Source: DATARR01 sp034666985 (GTDB taxonomy: Bacteria > Acidobacteriota > Thermoanaerobaculia > Multivoradales > UBA5704). Taken from it: 64,000 bases of DNA. The stretch lies in contig JAXDKS010000057.1 of assembly GCA_034666985.1 (NCBI GenBank), positions 79,257 to 143,256 of the forward strand, given 5' to 3'. The position numbers and the translations under genes were made by a program. The notes beneath the pieces were generated by a model that saw nothing but the letters and a program-made list of their open reading frames with translations, did no database searches and was not told where the DNA came from. Of the stretch, positions 41,980-50,690 are shown piece by piece (within the stretch, counting starts at the first letter, position 1; every line of letters starts with the position of its first letter).

Positions 41980-44601
41980 TTGCTGAAACGGTCGATCCTG
42001 TCGCGGCTGGTCCCGGCACTGGCGGCTTTCAAGCTGGTGCTGGGACTGGTCGCGTTCGTGATCACCTATGAAAAAGCGGCCGCCCTGGATCGGAATTTTC
42101 CCTACGCTTTCTACGGCCTGCTCGCCGGCGGCTTCGGCCTCACCGCCGCCCTCTTGCTTCTGGGAGGCCGCGGGGATCGGCGTGCGCAGGCCCTGGGCGG
42201 CTTCTTCCTCGTCACGGCCACGGCTTGGTGCAACAAGCCGCTGTCTCTCGCCTCCACGAGCTATTCGAGTCTCGATCTGTTCTCGCTGGCGGACGGCTTG
42301 GAGCTCGACGCCTTCATGGCCTGGTTCCTCTGGCGCTTCGTCCGCGACTTCCCGCAACCTCCGGTGTCGCTGCCGGTGCGCCGCCGTATCCAAATCCTGG
42401 TGCGCCTGAGCGCGGCGGCCGGCGTCCTGCTCTTCGTCATCAACCTGATCAAGCTCGCCGTCCGCTACATGCCCCAAGACCCCGCCGGCACGTTGCAATG
42501 GCTGGCCGGGCTCACGCCACAAAGGGGCGAGGGGATCTACTACTCCGTCGTCCTGGGGCTGTCCGGAGCGGCCTTCTGCCTGCTGCTCTGGAGGGCTGCC
42601 CGCACCGTCCGCGGCCCTGAGCAGCGCCGGGCCCGCCTCTTCCTACAGCTCCTCGCCTTCACCCTCGGCCCGGCCATCATCGAAGTGCTGCTGGAGCTTT
42701 TTGCCCATGGCTACCACGCCTACCTCGTCGCCAGTCCGCGACGGCACCTCACCACCGTGATCCTCGCCCTGCTGCCGTTGCTTACCCTGCCGTTCACGAT
42801 GTCCTACGCCGTCCTCGTCCACCATCTGCTCAACGTGCGGCTCATCGCCCGGCGGGCTCTCCAGTACCTCCTGGCCCGCTATTCCGTGCTGGCGGTGGTG
42901 ATGGTCCCCCTGGCGGTCCTGGCGGGCTATGTCTACGTGCATATCGACCAGAAGCTGAGCGACATGGTCTCCGCTCCCCGGGTGCCATTTCTCATCTCCG
43001 TCATCGCCATCGGCGCCGCGGGCCTGCACTACCGCCGGCAGCTCCTGGATTCCATCGACCGTCGCTTCTTCCGCGAGCAGTACGATGCCCGTCGCATCCT
43101 CACTCTGCTGGTGGACCGGATCCGCTCGATCAAGGAGTCCGCGGCCCTGGCCAACCTGGTGTCGCGGGAGATCGACCTGGCGCTCCATCTGGAGGGGATC
43201 TCCCTGATGGTGCTCGATCCGCGCTCCGGCATGCTCGCCGATCCCCGCAACCGGGCGCGCAAGCTCGACGCCTCCAGCCAGCTCGCCCTGACCGTCTCCG
43301 ACGCCAGCGATCCGCTCGAGGTGGACCTTGAGAATCCCCAGTCGCCCCTCCTCAAGCTACCGGAGAAGGAACGCCACTGGCTGGTGGACAGCGGCTTCCG
43401 GCTTCTCGTCCCTATCCTCGCCCGCGACGGCTCGCTCCTGGGCCTGGTGGGGCTGGGGGAGAAGAAGAGCGGCCTCCCCTTCCTGCGCGAGGACCGGGAG
43501 CTCCTGCACGCCATCGCCAGCAGTGCCGCCTGGGTGCTGGAGCTGGACCAGGAGCGGAGCCTCCTTCCCGTCTGGCAGGTCCCCCCAGGTCCGGGGCCGA
43601 CGACGGCGCCCGAGCTGATGGCCCCTGAGCTGGCCCGGGAGTGCCCCAACTGCGGCGCGCTGCACCCCTCCTACACCGTCTTCTGCAGCTCGTGCAGCCG
43701 CAAGCTCGAGCTCTCGCGGGTGCCCTTCGTGCTGCCCGGCAAGTTCCGCTTCGAGCGCCGTGTCGGTATCGGGGGGATGGGGATCGTCTACCAGGGCTCC
43801 GATCTGTCGCTGGGCCGGCAGGTGGCCATCAAGACCCTGCGCAGCGTCTCGCCGGAGGATGCCATGCGCCTGCGCCGGGAGGCGCGCACGGCGGCGGCGG
43901 TTTCCCATCCCCACCTCGCGCCCGTCTACGGCATGGAGACCTGGAAGGGGACGCCGATGCTGGTGATGGAGCTGCTGGAGGGCGGCACCCTCGCCCAGCG
44001 CGTCTTCCGCGACGGGCTGCCCGCCATCGAGACGGTGGAGTTGGGGATCGCCATGGCCGAGGCCCTGGCGCAGCTCCACGCGGCCGACATCCTCCACCGC
44101 GACATCAAGCCGAGCAACATCGGCTATACCCGCGACGGGGTGCCGAAGCTGATGGACTTCGGCATCGCCCGGGTGATCTTCGAGCTGCGCGACGAGGAGG
44201 GGCTGGAGGAGGACGACGATCGGGACCTCATCCCGGGGGTGGCGGTGTGGCCGGCCGGCGACGGGTCGGGGGACCTCCGCCACCGCTTCGTGGGCACCCT
44301 CTCCTACCTCTCGCCCGAGGCGCTGCGGGGAGATCCCGCCGACGCCTCGTTCGATCTCTGGGGGCTGTGCGTGGTGCTCTACGAGTGCCTGCTGGGACGC
44401 AAGGTGTTCAGCGGCACCAACGAGCAGGTCGCCGAGCGCGTCCGCTCGGGCCGGGTGCCGGACTTCGCTCAGGTCTGCCCCGGTCACGGGCCGGCGCTGG
44501 CCGGCTTCTTCCGCGAGGCCCTCCACCGCACGCCCTCCCGCCGGCCGGCCACGGCCTGCGAGCTGCGCAGGCGGCTGCAGGAGGTGCGGGCGAACCTCTA
44601 G
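41980..44601 (+). CDS. polytopic membrane GAF-zinc-ribbon Ser/Thr protein kinase, module 2
   Basis: 873 residues from the TTG at 41980; the start is uncertain because the frame is open upstream. Same layout as the kinase at 38781: about ten membrane helices (5-370), GAF-like domain (to about 545), zinc ribbon CPNCG/FCSSC (about 555-572), kinase domain (about 588-868) with GIGGMGIVYQG, VAIKTLR, HRDIKPSN, DFGIA and SPEAL. Long stretches match the first kinase almost residue for residue, for example ARTAAAVSHPHLAPVYGMET. The insert after DFG differs (an acidic LEEDDDRD stretch here, a Pro/Thr-rich one in copy 1). It converges on the O-methyltransferase gene with 5 bp between them. Confidence 0.85.
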   Translation: MLKRSILSRLVPALAAFKLVLGLVAFVITYEKAAALDRNFPYAFYGLLAGGFGLTAALLLLGGRGDRRAQALGGFFLVTATAWCNKPLSLASTSYSSLDLFSLADGLELDAFMAWFLWRFVRDFPQPPVSLPVRRRIQILVRLSAAAGVLLFVINLIKLAVRYMPQDPAGTLQWLAGLTPQRGEGIYYSVVLGLSGAAFCLLLWRAARTVRGPEQRRARLFLQLLAFTLGPAIIEVLLELFAHGYHAYLVASPRRHLTTVILALLPLLTLPFTMSYAVLVHHLLNVRLIARRALQYLLARYSVLAVVMVPLAVLAGYVYVHIDQKLSDMVSAPRVPFLISVIAIGAAGLHYRRQLLDSIDRRFFREQYDARRILTLLVDRIRSIKESAALANLVSREIDLALHLEGISLMVLDPRSGMLADPRNRARKLDASSQLALTVSDASDPLEVDLENPQSPLLKLPEKERHWLVDSGFRLLVPILARDGSLLGLVGLGEKKSGLPFLREDRELLHAIASSAAWVLELDQERSLLPVWQVPPGPGPTTAPELMAPELARECPNCGALHPSYTVFCSSCSRKLELSRVPFVLPGKFRFERRVGIGGMGIVYQGSDLSLGRQVAIKTLRSVSPEDAMRLRREARTAAAVSHPHLAPVYGMETWKGTPMLVMELLEGGTLAQRVFRDGLPAIETVELGIAMAEALAQLHAADILHRDIKPSNIGYTRDGVPKLMDFGIARVIFELRDEEGLEEDDDRDLIPGVAVWPAGDGSGDLRHRFVGTLSYLSPEALRGDPADASFDLWGLCVVLYECLLGRKVFSGTNEQVAERVRSGRVPDFAQVCPGHGPALAGFFREALHRTPSRRPATACELRRRLQEVRANL

Positions 44602-44606
44602 AAGGG

Positions 44607-45284
44607 TTAGTAAGGCCCGCCCATCTCCATGATGGTGGGCTTGAGCTTGGTGGCAACCCCCAGGCCATCACCCAGGGGGAGCACGACGGACTGGAGCTGG
44701 GGGTGCATCATCAGATAGCCGTTGAAGGCCCGCAGGGCTTCGGTCTGCCGGTCGTCCTCCTCCCCCGGGCTCGCCACGAGACCGCCCCACAGCAGGTTGT
44801 CCACCAGGATCACGCCGCCCACCCGCAGGCGGGGCAGCACCTGGTCGAGGTACCGGCGGTACTCCAGCTTGTCGGCGTCGATGTAGGCGAGGTCGAAGGT
44901 GCCGGGCAGGCGGTGCAGGACGTCGAGCACGTTGCCCTCGATCAGCTCCACCCGGTCCGTCACCCCCGCCTTCTCCAGGTACTGCCGCGCCGCGGCGAGG
45001 CGAACGGCGTCCACGTCGAGCGAGACGACGCGCACCTCCGGTCCCCCCCGGGCCAGGCAGAGGGCGCCGTAGCCGATGGCAGTGCCGATCTCCAGGACCA
45101 GGCGCGCCCCGGTCGCCCGGACCATGAGGCTCAGGAAGCGGCCGACCTCGGGGTCGGAGATGGGGACGTCCTCGCGCTCGGCGTGGGCCTCCATCTCCCG
45201 CAGGATGGGATCGCGCGGCGGCAGGAGGCGGTCGAGGTAGCTCTCCTGCTCGGCGTGAAGGATGGCGGCCTTGCCGTGCTTCAT
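44607..45284 (-). CDS. SAM-dependent O-methyltransferase (caffeoyl-CoA/catechol type)
   Basis: 225 residues from the ATG at 45284; the open frame upstream belongs to DNA of the lipoprotein gene. LVLEIGTAIGYGALCLA is the SAM loop, VVSLDVDAVRLAAA binds the ribose, and DLAYIDADKLEYRRYLD and VILVDNLLWGG supply the metal-binding Asp/Asn of the OMT_3 family. These enzymes methylate catechol-type hydroxyls with Mg2+. The substrate is unknown. It follows the lipoprotein gene by 10 bp, so the two may be co-transcribed. Confidence 0.85.
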   Translation of the reverse strand: MKHGKAAILHAEQESYLDRLLPPRDPILREMEAHAEREDVPISDPEVGRFLSLMVRATGARLVLEIGTAIGYGALCLARGGPEVRVVSLDVDAVRLAAARQYLEKAGVTDRVELIEGNVLDVLHRLPGTFDLAYIDADKLEYRRYLDQVLPRLRVGGVILVDNLLWGGLVASPGEEDDRQTEALRAFNGYLMMHPQLQSVVLPLGDGLGVATKLKPTIMEMGGPY

Positions 45285-45294
45285 CGGGCGACCT

Positions 45295-46263
45295 CTATTG
45301 CGGCGCCGAGGGCGAGGAGGGGGTGCCCGCGCCAGCCGGCTGGGGAGCGGGGCGAGCACCGCCCGCGCTTCCCACGCCCCCAGCAACCCAGGCGATGTTC
45401 TCCAGCGAGATCGAGCGCTTGCCGCCCACGGCACGCTGCGACTGAAGGGTGAAGTTGGCCGACAGCTCGACGCGGCAGACCCCGTCCGGGGGCGGCGTGT
45501 CCATGACCACCTCCACCTCGTGGATCCCCGGTCCTGAAAGGTTCGCCTCCGTGCCACCGCAGTTGCTCCGCACCAGAAGGGTGGGGACGCTGGCGCCGGG
45601 AGCGAGCGCCAGCCGGTAGTCCGGCCGGTCCATGGCCGGGATCTGGACCACCAGCCAGACGACGCCCGGGCCGGGCTGGTCGAGCACGCGGATCGCCCCC
45701 TGGTCGGCCATCCAGCGCCGCGCCACCACTTGGCGGTCGCCACCGGGATCGACCGGTCCCCAGGTCGGCGAGAAGGCGAAGCGCGGGCCGGGGCTCTGGG
45801 CCGGCACCTCGATCTGGAAGGCGTTGTACTCGTCGCGCCCCACGGTCTCGCCGAGGCCGTCGAGGGCCCAGCGCTTGCCGTCCTTGCCATAGAGGCCGGC
45901 GACCACCTGATACCTGCCGGCGGGGAGCGGCGGCGCCAGGGCGGACTGGTAGACCTTGAAGTCGTCCGTGATCGGCGAGCCCTCCCGCCAGCGCTGGGGG
46001 AACGGGTGGTCGAAGGTGCGGGAGACCTTCTTCTTGTCGTCGAGGAGGTGGACGAACACCGTGGGCGTCTCCCCCTCCAGGGGAGCGGAAGGCGTCCAGG
46101 TCAGGCGCACGGTCCGCGCCTGCGAGAAGGGGAGCTGCACCAAGCGCGGATCGACCTCCACCCGCGCCACCGGGGTCTGCTTGCCGCCACATCCGGCGGC
46201 CAGCGCGGCGGCCAGCGAGACGGCGACGATCGAAACCGGCAGGAGGACCTTTTTAGCGTTCAT
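45295..46263 (-). CDS. lipoprotein of unknown function
   Basis: 322 residues, ATG at 46263. The signal ends at AAALAAGC, placing the lipidated Cys at about residue 25. The body looks like two beta-sandwich domains: one with TPTVFVHLLDDKKKVSRTFD and PPLPAGRYQVVAGLYGKDGK, the other with GIHEVEVVMDTPPPDGVCRV. The first resembles the DUF4832/CARDB-like domains that follow a sugar-polymer-related glycosyltransferase in other bacteria, but no function can be given. The tail is low in complexity (Gly/Ala/Pro/Ser). Confidence 0.75.
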   Translation of the reverse strand: MNAKKVLLPVSIVAVSLAAALAAGCGGKQTPVARVEVDPRLVQLPFSQARTVRLTWTPSAPLEGETPTVFVHLLDDKKKVSRTFDHPFPQRWREGSPITDDFKVYQSALAPPLPAGRYQVVAGLYGKDGKRWALDGLGETVGRDEYNAFQIEVPAQSPGPRFAFSPTWGPVDPGGDRQVVARRWMADQGAIRVLDQPGPGVVWLVVQIPAMDRPDYRLALAPGASVPTLLVRSNCGGTEANLSGPGIHEVEVVMDTPPPDGVCRVELSANFTLQSQRAVGGKRSISLENIAWVAGGVGSAGGARPAPQPAGAGTPSSPSAPQ

Positions 46264-46313
46264 GAGTGACGGGGACGCTAACCAGCATCCGGGCCGCTGT
46301 CAAGGGCCGCTTT

Positions 46314-46679
46314 TCAAGGGCGATATGTCGCCGAGCAGTCCGGACCCTCCCAGACCGTCACCTCCACCAGCGGCGCGGCGGGCAGCCGCTCGGCCAGGGC
46401 GGCGAAGAACCAGGCCGCGATCCGCTCGGTCGTGGGGCTGGTGCGGTCGAAGGGCGGCACGGTGTTGAGGTCGCGGTGGTCGAGCCGGGAGGCCAGCTTG
46501 CGCAGCGCGGACTGCACCTCGACGAAGTCGAAGGCCATCCCCTCGCCGTCCAGCTCCGCCGCGCCGAGGGCGGCCTCGACCCGCCAGGAGTGGCCGTGAA
46601 CGGGCTCGGGAGCCCCCCTGTAGGAGGTCAGGTGGTGGGCCGCCTCGAAACGGGCGGTCACCCGCAGCAGATAGGGCAC
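46314..46679 (-). CDS. 6-pyruvoyl-tetrahydropterin synthase/QueD family protein lacking the catalytic Cys
   Basis: 121 residues from a GTG at 46679 with GGAGAGGTGA upstream. Zinc ligands His15 (FEAAHHL), His28 and His30 (VHGHSW) are present, as are LDHRDLN and the VTVWEGPDCSATY end. In QueD and PTPS a catalytic Cys sits four residues before the first His of HGH; here that place is Pro24. So it is probably not a standard CPH4 synthase and may be a PTPS-III-like or other pterin enzyme. It sits 4 bp after the uridine kinase stop, in the same transcription unit. Confidence 0.8.
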   Translation of the reverse strand: MPYLLRVTARFEAAHHLTSYRGAPEPVHGHSWRVEAALGAAELDGEGMAFDFVEVQSALRKLASRLDHRDLNTVPPFDRTSPTTERIAAWFFAALAERLPAAPLVEVTVWEGPDCSATYRP

Positions 46680-46683
46680 GGCG

Positions 46684-47349
46684 TCACCTCTCCAGGAGCT
46701 GCTGCACGTGGGCCACCACCATCTCGAGGGCGACCCGGTTCTCCCCGCCCTCGGGGATGATGATGTCGGCCCAGCGCTTGGAGGGCTCCACGAACTCCAG
46801 GTGCATGGGGCGGACCGTCTCCAGGTACTGGCGCAGCACGTCCTGTACCGAGCGGCCGCGCTCGGCCATGTCGCGGCCCAGCCGGCGGATGAGCCGCAGG
46901 TCGGCGTCGGTGTCGACGTAGATCTTGAAGTCGAGGAGGTCGCGCAGGTTGGGCTCGACGAAGATCAGGATCCCTTCCAGGACGATCACCGGCTGGGGGG
47001 TCACCCGCTTGGTGCGCGCCGTGCGCCGGTGGCGGACGAAATCGTAGATCGGCACCTCGACCGGATGTCCCGCCTTGAGCGCCGCGAGATGGGCCACCAG
47101 CAGATCGTTGTCGAGGGCCGAGGGATGGTCGAAGTTGTGGTGCAGCAGCTCGGTCTCGCTGCGCCAGTCGACGTCGCAGTAGTAGCTGTCCTGCTCGATG
47201 AGGGTGATACGGTCCGGGCCCACGGCGTCCAGGATGGCGCGGGCCACCGTGGTCTTGCCCGAGCCGGTGCCCCCTGCCACGCCGAGGACGCAGGGCTTGA
47301 ACCGCGGGGCGGCGAGGAGGGGCTCCAGGAGCGGCTCGGTCTCGATCAT
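46684..47349 (-). CDS. udk: uridine kinase
   Basis: 221 residues from the ATG at 47349. P-loop GGTGSGKTT at 26-34, LIEQDSYYCD as the uridine-contacting segment, FDHPSALDNDLL, IYDFVRHRRT and VIVLEGILIF (Walker B) all match Udk. It phosphorylates uridine and cytidine in pyrimidine salvage. Length is normal. It is upstream of the PTPS-like gene on the same strand and 32 bp downstream of mutM. Confidence 0.92.
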   Translation of the reverse strand: MIETEPLLEPLLAAPRFKPCVLGVAGGTGSGKTTVARAILDAVGPDRITLIEQDSYYCDVDWRSETELLHHNFDHPSALDNDLLVAHLAALKAGHPVEVPIYDFVRHRRTARTKRVTPQPVIVLEGILIFVEPNLRDLLDFKIYVDTDADLRLIRRLGRDMAERGRSVQDVLRQYLETVRPMHLEFVEPSKRWADIIIPEGGENRVALEMVVAHVQQLLER

Positions 47350-47380
47350 GGCGGGGGATTGTAGCTCTTCCCGCAGGAGA

Positions 47381-48205
47381 TCAGCGCTGGCAGCGCGGGC
47401 AGTAGTACGTGCTGCGGCCGGCCTGGACGAGCCGCCGCACCGGCCCGCCGCACGCCAGACAGGGCTCCCCCTCCCGGTCATAGGCCGCGAGCGACACCTG
47501 GAAGTAGCCGCTCCGCCCTTCGCCATCCGCGAAGTCGTTGAGCGTAGTCCCCCCCTGGGCAATGGCCTGGTGCAGGACGGCGATGACCGAGTCGGCGATC
47601 CGGTCCCAGCGCGCCGCCGAGATCCGCGCCACCGACCGGGTCGGGTGGACTCCCGCCCGGAACAGCGACTCCGAGGCGTAGATGTTCCCCACCCCCACCA
47701 CCACCCGGGCATCCATGAGGAAGGCCTTGACCGGCCCTCGCTTCCCCGCTGCCGCCCGCGCCAGCACCCCGCCGGAGAATCCGGCCTCCAGCGGCTCCAT
47801 CCCTAGATGAGCGAAGTGGGGGTCCGCCGCCATCTCCGCCGTCTTCAAGGCCAGCACGAGACCGAAGCGCCGCGGGTCGCGCAGCCGCAGCCGCCGGCCG
47901 GAGCGCAGGTGGAAGGCCACGTGCTCGTGGGGCTCGAGGGGCGCGTCGCCGGGCGCGAGGGTCAGCCGGCCGCTCATCCCCAGGTGCACCGCCACCGTCC
48001 GTCCCCCTTCGAGGTCGATCAACAGGTACTTGGAGCGCCGCCTCAGGGCCAGCACCTCGCGCCCCGCCGACCCGCGCCGCAGCCGGGCTGTCTCCACCGG
48101 CTCCCGCAGCGCCGGGTTGCGCACCTCGACACGCTCGATCCGGTCGCCCACGAGATGGGGCTCCAGGCTCCGGCGCAGGACTTCGACCTCAGGCAGCTCG
48201 GGCAT
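47381..48205 (-). CDS. mutM: formamidopyrimidine-DNA glycosylase
   Basis: 274 residues, beginning MPELPEVEVLRRSLEPHLVG, with the catalytic Pro2 and Glu3 after Met removal and the conserved Lys in RRRSKYLLIDL. HLGMSGRL, RRFGLVLAL and GVGNIYASESLF are family blocks, and the zinc finger is CLACGG with YYCPRC at the very end. It removes oxidised purines such as 8-oxoguanine and cuts the abasic site. All catalytic features are present. Confidence 0.95.
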   Translation of the reverse strand: MPELPEVEVLRRSLEPHLVGDRIERVEVRNPALREPVETARLRRGSAGREVLALRRRSKYLLIDLEGGRTVAVHLGMSGRLTLAPGDAPLEPHEHVAFHLRSGRRLRLRDPRRFGLVLALKTAEMAADPHFAHLGMEPLEAGFSGGVLARAAAGKRGPVKAFLMDARVVVGVGNIYASESLFRAGVHPTRSVARISAARWDRIADSVIAVLHQAIAQGGTTLNDFADGEGRSGYFQVSLAAYDREGEPCLACGGPVRRLVQAGRSTYYCPRCQR

Positions 48206-48288
48206 AGGAGGATTCTATTTTGGATTTTGGATTGGGGAACGAGATGACGCTTGACAGGGGGCGGAAACAGGCGTAGAAAAGGCGTAAC

Positions 48289-48852
48289 ATGATCAGCCAA
48301 GCCACTTTCCCACTCCTCTTCGCCCTGTCTCCGGCTTTCCATCCTGATCCCGCCGTGACCCTGGAGCGCCGGATTCGCCGCTCGCTCCTGCGCCGCGAGC
48401 CTGTCGTCGCCGGCACCCTGATGGAGCCCTATGAGCCAGGGAGCGCGGAGTCGCCGCTGCGCCTGCTCCTCGCCGCCGAGGGGCTGGAGGTCAGCGTCAC
48501 GACGGCGTCGCCGTGCATCCTGCGGGAGCTGGATCTCCTGGTGGAGCTGGACCGGCGCCACTCCGTGGCCGTGCGGATCGCCGTCCCCGTGTCGCGGACC
48601 CCGGGCGCCGCCGCCCGGCTGGAGGCAGCCCGGCGGCTGGCGGCCGAGGGGATCACGACTCGGCTGGTGCTCGCGCCGGTCCCCGGGGCGAGGACCTCGG
48701 ACCTGCGCGGCTTCCTGGCTCAGGCCCGAGAGGCGGGCGTGTTCGACGTCGAGATCGAGGCCGGTCCGAAGGTCCGGAGCCCCCTCCTGACAGCCTTCCG
48801 GAGCCTGCGGCTGGAGCACGGCTTCCCGCGCGACGTGCCCGGCCGGGGCTGA
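48289..48852 (+). CDS. cluster-less relative of SplB-like radical SAM proteins (unknown function)
   Basis: 187 residues, ATG at 48289. The stretch LRREPVVAGTLMEPYEPGSA followed by VTTASPCILRELDLLVELDR and HSVAVRIAVP follows the SplB/Rv2578c-type radical SAM pattern (GTMTDPYQP-like, then VTKSP-x-x-x-RDLDLL). The N-terminal CxxxCxxC cluster loop of that family is absent and there is no room for it upstream. Either a truncated gene or a protein that lost the cofactor. Plus strand, between mutM and a short minus-strand gene. Confidence 0.55.
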   Translation: MISQATFPLLFALSPAFHPDPAVTLERRIRRSLLRREPVVAGTLMEPYEPGSAESPLRLLLAAEGLEVSVTTASPCILRELDLLVELDRRHSVAVRIAVPVSRTPGAAARLEAARRLAAEGITTRLVLAPVPGARTSDLRGFLAQAREAGVFDVEIEAGPKVRSPLLTAFRSLRLEHGFPRDVPGRG

Positions 48853-48853
48853 T

Positions 48854-49093
48854 TCACTGGACGGGACCGCCGGGCAGCCCTCCGTCCCCCAACGCCAGGT
48901 TCCGGCAACGCTCGATCACCGTCCGCAGCAGCCACCGTCCGGGGTTCTGGCGGTCCCACCGCTTGGCGATGAGGAGGGCGAAGGTCTCCTCCACGATCTG
49001 CCGCGCCGGCTCCTCCGCAATGCCATAGGCGGTGAAGATCTCCCTCAGCACCGGCTGAAGGCGGGTGAGCAGCTCGGCGGCGGACTCTTCCAT
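48854..49093 (-). CDS. short sigma-70 region 2-like protein
   Basis: 79 residues, ATG at 49093. The arrangement LQPVLREIFTAYGIAEEPAR, then ETFALLIAKRWDRQNPGRWL, LRTVIERCRNL looks like the region 2 helices of ECF sigma factors, with the WL-x-x-(I/V)-x-x-R-x-R end of that region. Region 4 is missing, so it cannot act as an ordinary sigma factor. It ends on the stop of the preceding convergent gene. The call rests on pattern only. Confidence 0.45.
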   Translation of the reverse strand: MEESAAELLTRLQPVLREIFTAYGIAEEPARQIVEETFALLIAKRWDRQNPGRWLLRTVIERCRNLALGDGGLPGGPVQ

Positions 49094-49145
49094 GGGGGGC
49101 TGGAAGCATACCCTTTGGAAGCTCCGCCGGCTGGGGTGATTTTTG

Positions 49146-50615
49146 CTACGCCCGGCGGCCGGCCTGGCTCAGGTGGGCTACCAGGCGGGCGAGGGCCACG
49201 TCGGCCTCGCCGCTCTCGCCCTTGAGCTGAAACTCCGTGTCCAGGAGGTCCGACGGGAGCTTGGCCAGCAACGGCTCGGGCAGGCGGCTTGCGGCCAGGT
49301 AGGCGCGGTGGAGGCGGAAGGGGTGGAGACCGGCCAGGGGATTCTTGCCGCCGATGGGGGCCTCGCCCTGGAGAGCGGGCGCATGCTGGTTCTTGAAGCG
49401 GCCGTAGTTCGCCTCGCCGGCGGGCACGCGGGCAACGCGCATCATGCCGCGGATGGCCACGAGCTGCCGGCAGAAGGAGGAGAGGAGCGAGAAAAAGGTC
49501 AGGCGGGCGGCCAGGGGATCCTCCGCCGCGCCGATCAGACGATGGAGGCGGTCGAGGGCCTCGCCGCCGCGGCCGGCGGCGATGGCGTCCAGGAGCTGCC
49601 AGACGTCCTCCTCGCCCCGGTCCTCCACTGTCTGCTCGACCAGCTTGCGGTCGATCCGCTCCCCTTCAATCATATTGGCCAGCTTGCGGTACTCCCCGGC
49701 CAGGCGGGCGGTCGAGTCCGCGTCGACGCCGCCGGTGCTCCGGCCCCGGCCGTCGCTCTCCTGACGCAGGGTGCGCCGGGCGAGCTCCGTCAGGGCGTCG
49801 GGGGCGATCGCGACACCCGTCTGCCGCTCCAACTCGCCGGCCAGGAGCTCCAGCCCCTGCCAGCTTCCCCGCTCGGACTCGACCCGGCCCAGGCTGAGGA
49901 CGGCGCCGCGGTCCTGGAGCAGCCGCACCACCGGGTGGTCCGTGGCCACGGCGCTCTCGGCGAGCACCAGGGCGTGCCCCGGGGGGAGCCCGCCGCGGAT
50001 GGCCTCGGCGAGCTCCGAGAGATCGCTGTCCCCCATCCCCTGGAGACCCTCGCGGCGAGCCGCCTCCAGGAGCCCGGCGAGAGCGCCGCGCAGCTCCTCC
50101 ACCTGTTTCTTGGCCCGCCCCTTGCTGCTGGAGCGGCGCGCCTTCCCCCCTTCGAGCACCCAGGCCGGGAGCTCGCCCACCGCCTTCTCGGCCGCGCCGG
50201 CCTGGGCGTCGACGTCGAAGAGGTAGAGCGCCTGGAGGAGGCGCGACGCCGCCTGGCGCTCGCGGGCGGAGAGAGGGCGCATCCCGCCGTCGGCCAGGGG
50301 CACTGCCTCCGCCGCGTCGTCGATCAGCTCGCCGGCCGCGGTGCGGTCCGCGAACACGGCCGAGTCCACGGCCAGCGTCACCTTGCCCGGCGAGAACAGG
50401 GAGAAGGTGCGGAGGTTCTGGAGGATCGAGGCCAGGTTGGCGGGACGCCGGTAGGTCTCCATCGCTTCGGGCGGCAGGCCGGCCCCCTGGGCCAGGGCCT
50501 GGGCGATCCGCCGCGCGGCGGGCTCGGCCAGCACGGCATCGCCCTGCACCAGGCAGACCTGGGGGAGGGAATCCCGGCTCAGGCGGGAGAGGAAGGATTC
50601 GACGGGATCAGCCAT
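49146..50615 (-). CDS. holA: DNA polymerase III subunit delta (HolA), with a long insertion
   Basis: 489 residues, ATG at 50615, longer than the usual 330-370. The N-terminus VCLVQGDAVLAEPAARRIAQ and FSLFSPGKVTLAVDS match the delta fold; the middle has GHALVLAESAVATDHPVVRL and KLANMIEGERIDRKLVEQTV, and the C-terminal collar domain follows (LAARLTFFSLLSSFCRQLVA). Two extra Lys/Arg/Ser-rich stretches (about 115-180 and 280-300) make up the extra length. Delta opens the beta clamp as part of the clamp loader. Confidence 0.8.
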   Translation of the reverse strand: MADPVESFLSRLSRDSLPQVCLVQGDAVLAEPAARRIAQALAQGAGLPPEAMETYRRPANLASILQNLRTFSLFSPGKVTLAVDSAVFADRTAAGELIDDAAEAVPLADGGMRPLSARERQAASRLLQALYLFDVDAQAGAAEKAVGELPAWVLEGGKARRSSSKGRAKKQVEELRGALAGLLEAARREGLQGMGDSDLSELAEAIRGGLPPGHALVLAESAVATDHPVVRLLQDRGAVLSLGRVESERGSWQGLELLAGELERQTGVAIAPDALTELARRTLRQESDGRGRSTGGVDADSTARLAGEYRKLANMIEGERIDRKLVEQTVEDRGEEDVWQLLDAIAAGRGGEALDRLHRLIGAAEDPLAARLTFFSLLSSFCRQLVAIRGMMRVARVPAGEANYGRFKNQHAPALQGEAPIGGKNPLAGLHPFRLHRAYLAASRLPEPLLAKLPSDLLDTEFQLKGESGEADVALARLVAHLSQAGRRA

Positions 50616-50690
50616 GCGGAGAATACGCCGGGAAACACGCAGGCGAGGAGGCCCCGGCGGCCCTCCTCGCCTACGAGCTCTTCCCTCCGG

